Positions 24,737-31,261 of a stretch of 45,810 nt of DNA are shown here, piece after piece. Numbering within the stretch: the first letter of the stretch is position 1; the number at the start of each line of letters is the position of its first letter. The DNA comes from an uncultured Dorea sp. (lineage in GTDB: Bacteria > Bacillota > Clostridia > Lachnospirales > Lachnospiraceae): the NCBI GenBank assembly GCA_910584265.1, contig CAJTZE010000028.1:1-45810 (forward strand), read 5' to 3'. The translations under genes were made by a program, and so were the position numbers. The notes under the pieces were generated by a model. That model was given only the letters and a program-made list of their open reading frames with translations. It had not been told where the DNA came from and did no database searches.

Positions 24737-26407
24737 TTACATTTGGCGGAGGTGGAAGGTTTTGACCAACTGTTTCAATACATTGGCCTGAGCGCTGAGC
24801 TCCTGGCTTGTAGCCGCGCTCTCCTCAGCTGTAGAAGAATTAGTCTGTACCACGCTGGTAATCTGTTCAATTTGATTCTGAATCTGCTCCACTGCTCCCG
24901 CCTGAGTTTGCACATCAGCAGCAATTCCATTAATGGTTTCTACAATTCCATGCGTACCTGCTACTACGTTTTCCATCTGTTTAGCAGTAGCATCCGCAAT
25001 CTGTGTACCCCGGTTTACTGCATCAATGGAATGTCCGATAAGTGCGGAGGTAGACCGGGAGGCCTCGGCGCTCTTGGCGGCCAGATTGCGGACTTCATCG
25101 GCAACCACAGCAAATCCTTTGCCCGCTGTACCAGCACGAGCGGCCTCTACAGCGGCATTCAGAGCAAGGATATTGGTCTGGAATGCAATATCTTCAATTG
25201 TCTTGATGATTTTCTCAATTTCGTTGGAACTGTTGGTAATTTCCCCCATAGCGGTTATCATTTCCTGCATCTTTAGATTGCCCTCGGCAAGCTGACAGCC
25301 TATATTTCCAATCTTATCTCGTGCCTGCTGGGCATTTCCCGCAGTTTGCTTGATGTTTTCTGTGACAGAATGCATCGTTTCTTCCAGTTCCTCTACTGCG
25401 CCGGTCTGTTCCACAGAACCCTGGCTGAGTGCTTGAGAGGCAGTAGACATCTGCTCCGCACCGTTGGAAACATGCTCCGCGCTGGAAACGATCTGTCCCA
25501 TGGTACTGTTGAGCTTTTGGAGAATATCATTCAAGGAAGTACGGATGGAAGCAAAATCCCCAACATATTCCTGAGTAATCTGCGCTGTCAGATCACCGCC
25601 GGCAATGGCCTCCAGCAGATTGGATATCTCTCCAATATATTCTCTCAGACGGTAGATCGTATTGTCAAAGCTCTTGGACAAAATCCCGATTTCATCGTTG
25701 GAGTCAATCCCTACCATCATTGTCTGGTGCTGATTTAACCCTAGATCACCCTGCTCCAAGGTCTGTGCCAATATAGACAAGCGGAAGAGAGGGGTAGAAA
25801 CCGCTCTTTTTATATAGGCGCCAACAATTATGATTCCAAGAATGATCAGCGCAATTCCAGCTAAACAGGACAAAATAACGGTCAGACGGATTTGTCTCGA
25901 TGCGGACGACATGGAGATCCCCGCAAAAATCAGACCGTCTATTTGGCCGCCGGCGTCATAAGTAGGGACATATGAGCACAGATGCTCTTCCCCTAAAATA
26001 GTAGCCCGTCCTACGTAGCTTTTGCCCTGTTCCAGTACTATATCGGCAAGTTCGCTGGAGAGGCGGGTGCCCACGGCTCTTTCCCCGTTTTGCTCAATAG
26101 TGGTGTAAGCTCGTTCGTCTCCATGGAAAATTGTAAATTCACATCCCATTTCCTGTTTGAGTTCATCTAAAAGCGCTGTCTTGTCATCATCTCCAGAATA
26201 GTCAGACAGCTCGTAGGCCAGCACATTGGTGCCGTTTACACATTCGTTTTGCATCATGGACATAGTGAGCCGATAGAACATCAGCACACACAAAACCACA
26301 ACCAAGGTGATGCTCAAGCCTAACATCGCCGCAACCAGATTTCCAACTTTGCGGCCAATGCGTTTCATTTTTTGTTTGTCGTTTCCACGGTTTATCATAG
26401 GTGCCAT
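24737..26407 (-). CDS. Methyl-accepting chemotaxis protein with extracytoplasmic Cache-like sensor
   Basis: A 556-residue chemoreceptor: TM1 (about residues 20-43), an extracytoplasmic domain of about 130 residues resembling single Cache (sCache_3/CitA-like), TM2 (about 172-198), HAMP, and a cytoplasmic signalling domain with the hairpin-tip IEDIAFQTNILALNAAVEAA. It would signal through CheA/CheW, none of which are in the window. AGGAG lies 8 bases before the ATG at 26407, so the upstream ATG at 26431 is rejected. An extended -10 (TGG-TATACT, minus strand, 26556-26564) probably drives it, giving a leader of about 140 bases. Confidence 0.92.
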   Translation of the reverse strand: MAPMINRGNDKQKMKRIGRKVGNLVAAMLGLSITLVVVLCVLMFYRLTMSMMQNECVNGTNVLAYELSDYSGDDDKTALLDELKQEMGCEFTIFHGDERAYTTIEQNGERAVGTRLSSELADIVLEQGKSYVGRATILGEEHLCSYVPTYDAGGQIDGLIFAGISMSSASRQIRLTVILSCLAGIALIILGIIIVGAYIKRAVSTPLFRLSILAQTLEQGDLGLNQHQTMMVGIDSNDEIGILSKSFDNTIYRLREYIGEISNLLEAIAGGDLTAQITQEYVGDFASIRTSLNDILQKLNSTMGQIVSSAEHVSNGAEQMSTASQALSQGSVEQTGAVEELEETMHSVTENIKQTAGNAQQARDKIGNIGCQLAEGNLKMQEMITAMGEITNSSNEIEKIIKTIEDIAFQTNILALNAAVEAARAGTAGKGFAVVADEVRNLAAKSAEASRSTSALIGHSIDAVNRGTQIADATAKQMENVVAGTHGIVETINGIAADVQTQAGAVEQIQNQIEQITSVVQTNSSTAEESAATSQELSAQANVLKQLVKTFHLRQM

Positions 26408-26825
26408 ATGTTTCACTCCTGTTCTATTCATTTTTGCATCTCATACGATTTCAGTTTGACAATCTGATTTTGTCAATAAGCACAATAAAAGCCGCTCAAT
26501 CCACCAGTCAGAATCTTTATGCCATATAAAAAGGTGGGCGATAGGCTTTGAAATTAGTATACCACAATTTTCCTATAAAGAATAGTGAATATTTATATTG
26601 AATTATTTTGCTGTAACGCTTCAGCGCTGCTATTCAGTCTCAGGCAGACTATAAGATGATTCTTATATTTGTGAATAGCTTTTATAATAGAAGATGATAT
26701 AATAATGGTTATAAAATAGTGATGTCAAAGACTTTTGACATTGCAAAACAGTGGAAAGTCAAAGACTTTTGATAGACGAAATACATGAATTTGATTAGAC
26801 TGGAGTGGAAAGGAGACAGGATAAG
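26408..26825. other. Divergent control region between chemoreceptor and XRE genes
   Basis: No coding sequence is supported. On the minus strand it contains the chemoreceptor's extended -10 (26556-26564) and a 7-base-pair hairpin TTGACAA/TTGTCAA in its leader (26456-26476). On the plus strand the XRE gene is preceded by AT-rich sequence with TATAAT-like boxes (26683-26688, 26698-26703) and two near-identical palindromes (26724-26772). Confidence 0.5.
26724..26772. repeat. Twin palindromic repeats, probable XRE autoregulatory operator
   Basis: The 15-base string GTCAAAGACTTTTGA occurs twice, at 26724-26738 and 26758-26772 (34 bases apart). The first copy extends to the palindrome GTCAAA-N4-TTTGAC (26724-26739); the second has one mismatch at its last base. 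Their place 50-100 bases before an XRE-regulator start suggests they are its own binding sites. Confidence 0.55.
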
Positions 26826-27404
26826 ATGGAACTGGGAAAACAGATTAAGAAGTATCGGGGTGAGCTTGGTCTCTCGCAGGAGATGCTGGCAGAAAAGATA
26901 TATGTTTCGAGACAGACGGTATCAAACTGGGAGAATGATAAAAATTATCCGGATATCAACAGTCTGCTCCGCTTGAGTGAAGTCTTTCAGGTTTCTGTAG
27001 ATATTCTGATCAAAGGAGATGTGGAGAAAATGGAAGAAGAAATTAGACAGGAGGACAGACAGCAGTTTGAGCGGGACAGTAATATTTTCGCGGCGTTAAT
27101 GCTGGCTGATCTCCTGACGCCGGTTCCGCTGCTGCATTACCTGGGTAATATGGGAATCGTTATGTGGGCGGCGATGTTTGGCGTCACAGGCTGGTTTGCG
27201 CTTAGGGTTGAGCAAAAGAAGAAGGCGTTCGATATCCAGACCTATAAGGAGATCGTGGCTTTCACACAGGGAGAGGGACTGGATGAAATTGCAAAAGCGA
27301 AGGAAGAAGGGAAGCGTCCTTACCAGAAAATTCTTATGGCAGCGGCTGTGGGACTCATCACCTTAGCTGTTTCGGTTTTGATGATTTGGATTCTTAGAGT
27401 GTAA
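26826..27404 (+). CDS. XRE family regulator with C-terminal membrane segments
   Basis: A 192-residue protein. Residues 4-60 are a helix-turn-helix of the Cro/C1 type (LGLSQEMLAEKIYVSRQTVSNWE). After an acidic linker there are hydrophobic segments at about residues 85-130 and a clear final helix near the C-terminus (AAAVGLITLAVSVLMIWIL), so the regulator is probably membrane-bound. AAGGAG lies 10 bases before the ATG at 26826; the upstream GTG at 26805 lacks a site. The next gene, also a small membrane protein, follows 50 bases later. Confidence 0.85.
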   Translation: MELGKQIKKYRGELGLSQEMLAEKIYVSRQTVSNWENDKNYPDINSLLRLSEVFQVSVDILIKGDVEKMEEEIRQEDRQQFERDSNIFAALMLADLLTPVPLLHYLGNMGIVMWAAMFGVTGWFALRVEQKKKAFDIQTYKEIVAFTQGEGLDEIAKAKEEGKRPYQKILMAAAVGLITLAVSVLMIWILRV

Positions 27405-27454
27405 ATTTTGTTACCGGGAAATTATAAATTTTGAAGGAAAAGAGGATTTGACTT

Positions 27455-27778
27455 ATGACAGATAAACAGTTTGCGGAAAACTACATAAAAAAGGAAAGAG
27501 AAGAAATAAGGCGGCGGGATTCAAGAATATTCCATATAATAATACTGGTGTGCCTGCCTCTCTTTTTTGCAGGATATTTCTATGCGCTATATAGAGGGAA
27601 TAACAGCAATGTATCTAGTTATTCGCTTCTGATACTGGCGTTTAGTGCGGCGGGTTCAAATGTCTTGTTTACAGGAAAAAAGATGGAGCAGAAGGCGCTG
27701 AACCTTTTAGTAAAATTAGACGCCGTGTTATTCCTTGTTTGGACGGCAATTGTAATCATTCAATTGATATTGAAGTAG
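27455..27778 (+). CDS. Small three-helix membrane protein, unknown
   Basis: A 107-residue protein. A charged N-terminal segment of about 24 residues precedes three predicted membrane helices (about 26-46, 53-70 and 86-106). No family recognised. AAGGAAAAGAGG lies upstream. It lies between the XRE and LysR genes on the same strand and may be cotranscribed with the XRE gene. Confidence 0.65.
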   Translation: MTDKQFAENYIKKEREEIRRRDSRIFHIIILVCLPLFFAGYFYALYRGNNSNVSSYSLLILAFSAAGSNVLFTGKKMEQKALNLLVKLDAVLFLVWTAIVIIQLILK

Positions 27779-27817
27779 AATTTTGATGCTAAGGAAAGCG
27801 TGATCGGAGGGCTGGAT

Positions 27818-28720
27818 ATGACGTTACAGCAATTAAGATACATGATAACTGCCGCAGAACAGGGCTCTATTACAGAAGCAGCCAAAAAGCTGTTTATTTC
27901 ACAGCCGAGTCTTTCCGGGGCGATAAGAGAAGTGGAAAAGGAAGCAGGGATTACTATTTTTAACCGCTGCCGGGCAGGCATAGCATTGACGACAGAAGGC
28001 ATGGAATTTTTAGGATATGCAAGGCAGGTTGTGCAGCAGATGGAGCTTTTAGAATCCCGGTATATAGATAATCAGCCGGAAAAGCAGAGGTTTTGTATCT
28101 CTACGCAGCATTATACGTTTGCCGCCAATGCTTTTGTGGAGCTGGTGAAACAGTTTGGACAGGAGAGATACGAGTTTATTTTGAACGAGACACAGACTCA
28201 CCAGATTATTCTGGATGTCAGGAACCGTTTCAGCGATTTGGGGGTACTCTATCTTAGCAGAGCGAACGAACATGTATTGATGAAAGTTTTTGAAGAATAT
28301 GATCTGAATTTTTATGAATTGTTTACGGCTGCTCCCCATGTATTTTTACGGAAAGGCCATCCGCTGTCAGGACGCGGCAGGATCAGCCTGGAGGATCTGA
28401 GGCCGTATCCAAGGCTGAATTTTGTACAGGGGGCATACGAATCTTCCAATTATGCAGAGGAGCTGTTCAATAACGAGATTGCAGAAAAGAGTATTAAGAT
28501 TAGCGACAGGGCTGCTATTGTGAATTTTATGATCGGGCTGGACGGCTATACCATATCAAGCGGTATTTTCCCCAGATATCTTCATGGGGATTCGATTATT
28601 TCTATTCCCTTGGACGAGGATGAAACCATGCGGATAGGGTATATCCTGAATAAAGACAGAGAATTATCCAGACTGGGAGAAATTTATGTAGAAGCCCTGA
28701 AGCAGTATCAGAGAGCTTAG
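27818..28720 (+). CDS. LysR family transcriptional regulator
   Basis: A 300-residue LysR-type regulator. The N-terminal winged helix-turn-helix is MTLQQLRYMITAAEQGSITEAAKKLFISQPSLSGAI (positions 1-36, shown here only for its QPSLS recognition helix), and the C-terminal two-lobed effector domain follows from about residue 88. CGGAGG is 7 bases before the ATG at 27818. The LysE-type exporter gene comes next on the same strand, with a candidate LysR box in between, so it is the likely target. The effector is unknown; amino acids are plausible. Confidence 0.9.
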   Translation: MTLQQLRYMITAAEQGSITEAAKKLFISQPSLSGAIREVEKEAGITIFNRCRAGIALTTEGMEFLGYARQVVQQMELLESRYIDNQPEKQRFCISTQHYTFAANAFVELVKQFGQERYEFILNETQTHQIILDVRNRFSDLGVLYLSRANEHVLMKVFEEYDLNFYELFTAAPHVFLRKGHPLSGRGRISLEDLRPYPRLNFVQGAYESSNYAEELFNNEIAEKSIKISDRAAIVNFMIGLDGYTISSGIFPRYLHGDSIISIPLDEDETMRIGYILNKDRELSRLGEIYVEALKQYQRA

Positions 28721-28724
28721 TTCC

Positions 28725-28739
28725 ATAGGTTTAAACTAT
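28725..28739. promoter_or_regulatory. Candidate LysR box (T-N11-A) before the exporter gene
   Basis: ATAG-N7-CTAT is a dyad of the T-N11-A form bound by LysR-type regulators. It lies immediately upstream of a TTGACA (28743-28748), the usual placement for LysR activation. Confidence 0.45.
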
Positions 28740-28760
28740 GCTTTGACATAAATGTTTGGT

Positions 28761-28841
28761 ATTACCTATCACACGGCATTCTGCTGTATAATGATAGCAG
28801 AAAGGAGGCGCTGCCATGTGCCAGGCTATGTGATAGGTAAT
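28761..28841. repeat. 13-base perfect inverted repeat around the exporter start
   Basis: ATTACCTATCACA (28761-28773) and TGTGATAGGTAAT (28829-28841) are exact reverse complements, separated by 55 bases that contain a TATAAT (28787-28792), the ribosome-binding site and the start codon. The right arm is inside the coding sequence. Confidence 0.6.
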
Positions 28842-29402
28842 TATTTTGTTTATTCTATGATTAATGCATTTACACCGGGGCCGGGGAATATTCTGGCTTT
28901 AAATACGGTGACAAATTACGGATGGAAGAAAGGAAGTCCTTTGTTTTTGGGAATTTTCTCCGGATACTATGTTGTGCAGATGATCTGTGCAGTAGTTGTT
29001 TATGGGGTGAGTACATTGCTGCCGGACGTGCTGGGGGTAATGAAGTATATAGGAGCCGCATATATTCTCTGGCTTGCAGTCCATATTGCATTTAGCCGTC
29101 CGGATAGGGACGGAGGGGAGAGATCGGCGTCCTTCTGGAAAGGGTTTATGCTGCAGTTTGTGAATGTGAAGATTTATCTGTTTGGAATTACGGCATTGAC
29201 CGGGTATGTGACGAATTACAGCACGTCTCTGCACGTACTGGTTTTCTTTGAGCTTGTGATTGCAACAATCGGGACAATTGCTACATCGGCATGGATCGGC
29301 GCCGGGCTGGCGATTCAGAAAATTTATCTGAGACATTACCGTTTGATCAACATTGTCCTTGCTGTTACTTTGCTGGAATGTGTATACAGTATATTGAAAT
29401 AG
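28818..29402 (+). CDS. LysE/RhtB family amino-acid exporter
   Basis: A 194-residue polytopic membrane protein of the LysE translocator family. The N-terminal motif NAFTPGPGNILAL is the family signature, and about six hydrophobic helices follow. The GTG at 28818 is chosen because AAGGAGG (28802-28808) is 9 bases upstream. An ATG two bases earlier (28816) is out of frame and would give only five codons before TGA. Likely exports an amino acid or related metabolite under control of the adjacent LysR protein. Confidence 0.85.
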   Translation: MPGYVIGNYFVYSMINAFTPGPGNILALNTVTNYGWKKGSPLFLGIFSGYYVVQMICAVVVYGVSTLLPDVLGVMKYIGAAYILWLAVHIAFSRPDRDGGERSASFWKGFMLQFVNVKIYLFGITALTGYVTNYSTSLHVLVFFELVIATIGTIATSAWIGAGLAIQKIYLRHYRLINIVLAVTLLECVYSILK

Positions 29403-29407
29403 CCTGA

Positions 29408-29605
29408 CCACAGGCGCACAGGCTCCTATGGAAATGGTATGGCTTCTATGGTCAAATTCCTGAACCCTCCGGAGCATGTTTTTATATTGATGGAGAAGAA
29501 CCATGTGTTACCTATGAGAGCTGGAGCTGGCTTGATTTTGATGCACTATGGAATACCAGATGCCAGCGCAGGGGCGGGTTGATTTTATATCATTTCTCAA
29601 AATAA
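29408..29605 (+). pseudogene. Start-less coding relic
   Basis: A 65-codon open segment between stops, without a start codon near its beginning, reads like protein (GACFYIDGEEPC, SWSWLDFDALW, GGLILYHFSK). It has many aromatic residues and looks like the C-terminal part of a lost gene. I do not recognise the family. It may be noncoding. Confidence 0.25.
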
Positions 29606-29637
29606 AATGTCATGTAATTTTCTATAAAGTCTGGACA

Positions 29638-29680
29638 GGCAGTATTCGATATAAGGATTGAATACTGCCGTTTCTTTTTA
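29638..29680 (+). terminator. Intrinsic terminator before the recombinase gene
   Basis: A perfect 10-base-pair stem GGCAGTATTC/GAATACTGCC (29638-29647 with 29660-29669, 12-base loop) is followed by GTTTCTTTTTA. It isolates the accessory region from the exporter gene. Confidence 0.8.
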
Positions 29681-29802
29681 TCATTGCTGGAAAATCAGCA
29701 TATATCCTGATATGCATTTTTATAAACCTGAAATGTGGATTATACCAAAAAACACATGTTAAAATTAAATTTTTCAATGAGTTTAGGAAATGGGGGATAA
29801 AG

Positions 29803-30555
29803 ATGGAAAATACTTTGAAAAATTATGCGGCATATCTGGAAGAGCAGGAGCTGTCAGAGGGTACAGTCAGTATTTACTTAAGATATGCAAATCAGATTGA
29901 GCAGTATACGGCGGAGGAAGGAATCTCGAAGAAAATGATTTTTGCATATAAAGAAAGTTTGTGGCAAAGGCGTGCGGCTCCCACAACCGTTAATCTTGTT
30001 GTAATAGCGGTCAATAAATATCTAAAGTATGCAGGTTATAGGGAATGTACAGTTAAAACCGAAAGAATACAAAAAAGAAAAAGTCTTGAAAATGTGCTCA
30101 GTGCAGAAGATTATAGAAGGATGCTTGAGTATGCCAGAAAAAGCGGAAGGATGAAGTATTATTACATTATGAAGACGCTGGCACAGACAGGAATCCGTAT
30201 TAATGAACTGCGTTATTTTACGGTTGAGGCGCTGGAAGTACGGAAAATACAGGTGAACAGCAAAGGAAAAATAAGGGAAATCTACCTGCCGGAGGGATTG
30301 ATACGGGATCTGAAAGAATACTGCATAGCAGAAAGGATTACAAGCGGGGTAATATTTATGGGGAACGCGCAGAAACCAATAGGGAGAGCCTCCGTGTATA
30401 AAATGCTTTCCCGTATCGGGGAGTCGGCAGGCGTAGCCAGAGAGAAGGTTTATCCCCATAGTTTTCGTCATTTATTTGCCGTTACATATATGAATTGCTA
30501 TGGAAATCTGACAGAGTTAGCTGATATTTTGTTTCATTTGTCAATAGATATTTGA
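29803..30555 (+). CDS. Tyrosine recombinase truncated before the catalytic tyrosine
   Basis: A 250-residue phage-integrase-type protein. Residues 1-85 form a SAM-like core-binding domain; the catalytic domain keeps Arg132 (TGIRINEL), a Lys near 154-156, His219 and Arg222 (PHSFRHLF), and His245 (DILFHLSI). The frame stops five residues later, so the C-terminal helix with the nucleophilic tyrosine, which normally follows 'GHSSIETTRIY', is missing and Gly before His245 is Phe. No other frame downstream restores it. It is probably inactive, a remnant that points to a mobile origin for what follows. GGGGGATAAAG precedes the start. Confidence 0.8.
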   Translation: MENTLKNYAAYLEEQELSEGTVSIYLRYANQIEQYTAEEGISKKMIFAYKESLWQRRAAPTTVNLVVIAVNKYLKYAGYRECTVKTERIQKRKSLENVLSAEDYRRMLEYARKSGRMKYYYIMKTLAQTGIRINELRYFTVEALEVRKIQVNSKGKIREIYLPEGLIRDLKEYCIAERITSGVIFMGNAQKPIGRASVYKMLSRIGESAGVAREKVYPHSFRHLFAVTYMNCYGNLTELADILFHLSIDI

Positions 30556-30740
30556 AAAAAATTTAAAGGAATTTGAATGAAATTATTTGTCGAATTAAAA
30601 TAATCATTATCTATATTAATATGTGTTAATATTGAAGAGTAATACATGTCTTTCATTAGTATCCATCATTCATAGGAAGAGTTCAGGGAAACAAAATATC
30701 GTATTATGGATACATCAAAAAACAATAAGGAGGAAAAAAC

Positions 30741-31175
30741 ATGTATTACTTGTATCACACAAAAACTGGAACAACCTGTTACTATACGGACTCCAAGATT
30801 ATGAAAAAGGAAGCTTTCGTGGAGGTATTAAAGCGTAAATATCATCAGGTAAATGCGGCGGTGTCTGCAGTGATAAATTCAACAGTGAAACCGAAAGCCC
30901 AGGCGGGAATCAAACTTATTTATGCTAATAGTAAAAATGGCATTGCTGTTGGCCGGATATTGAAAGAAAATTCTGAACTTGCAGGTGTAATCCGGGACAA
31001 ATTATCTGAAGATGATGCGGCAGAGAAAGTGGTGGATATCATTTGCGAGGCAATATCCGAGTACGGCGCAGGACTGTCGAAGGAAGAAATCAAAAAAGCA
31101 ATGCAGGCAGAAGCAGATGAGGAGCCGGTAGGCGGAGCAGTTATTGCATATAACAATTATGTGATTATTTCTTAA
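30741..31175 (+). CDS. Unknown 144-residue protein, candidate RiPP precursor
   Basis: A 144-residue protein without membrane helices, with a perfect AAGGAGG site (30726-30732). The N-terminus is Tyr-rich (MYYLYHTKTGTTCYY); residues 30-100 are basic and helical; LSKEEIKKAMQAEADEEPVGG recalls the leader end of NHLP/Nif11-type peptides, here only by general shape. After Gly131-Gly132 a short tail AVIAYNNYVIIS with two tyrosines ends the protein. With a terminator and then a radical SAM enzyme downstream, this is a plausible modified-peptide precursor. It could equally be an ordinary small protein. I do not recognise a family. Confidence 0.7.
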   Translation: MYYLYHTKTGTTCYYTDSKIMKKEAFVEVLKRKYHQVNAAVSAVINSTVKPKAQAGIKLIYANSKNGIAVGRILKENSELAGVIRDKLSEDDAAEKVVDIICEAISEYGAGLSKEEIKKAMQAEADEEPVGGAVIAYNNYVIIS

Positions 31176-31209
31176 ATCTCCATATTCACATACTATTCAT
31201 GAGAAGAAT

Positions 31210-31241
31210 GGGCTGCTGTAGTATATACGGCGGCCCGTTTT
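31210..31241 (+). terminator. Terminator between the candidate precursor and the radical SAM fusion
   Basis: An 11-base-pair stem with G-T pairs (31210-31220 with 31226-31236, loop GTATA) is followed by GTTTTA. It lies 35 bases after the upstream stop and 20 bases before the next start, so part of the transcripts would stop here and the upstream gene would be expressed in excess. Confidence 0.7.
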
Positions 31242-31261
31242 ATGAGAAAGGCGGAATAGGA

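Larger units (their letters stand above)
29403..29802. other. Intergenic region at the left edge of the accessory island
   Basis: It holds a start-less open frame (29408-29605), a strong terminator (29638-29680), a weak second hairpin GCATAT/ATATGC followed by ATTTTTA (29698-29721), and AT-rich sequence before the recombinase gene. No intact gene. Confidence 0.5.

Noticed and set aside
26408..26560. c-di-GMP riboswitch in the chemoreceptor leader
   Set aside because: The leader has one simple hairpin and lacks the conserved GEMM-type sequence blocks.
28752..28817. Longer N-terminus for the LysE-type exporter
   Set aside because: The extension is Cys/His-rich, overlaps the promoter and has no ribosome-binding site; the GTG at 28818 has AAGGAGG at 9 bases.
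30623..30838. 71-codon frame overlapping the start of the 144-residue gene
   Set aside because: No ribosome-binding site and it overlaps the perfect AAGGAGG and start of the real gene.
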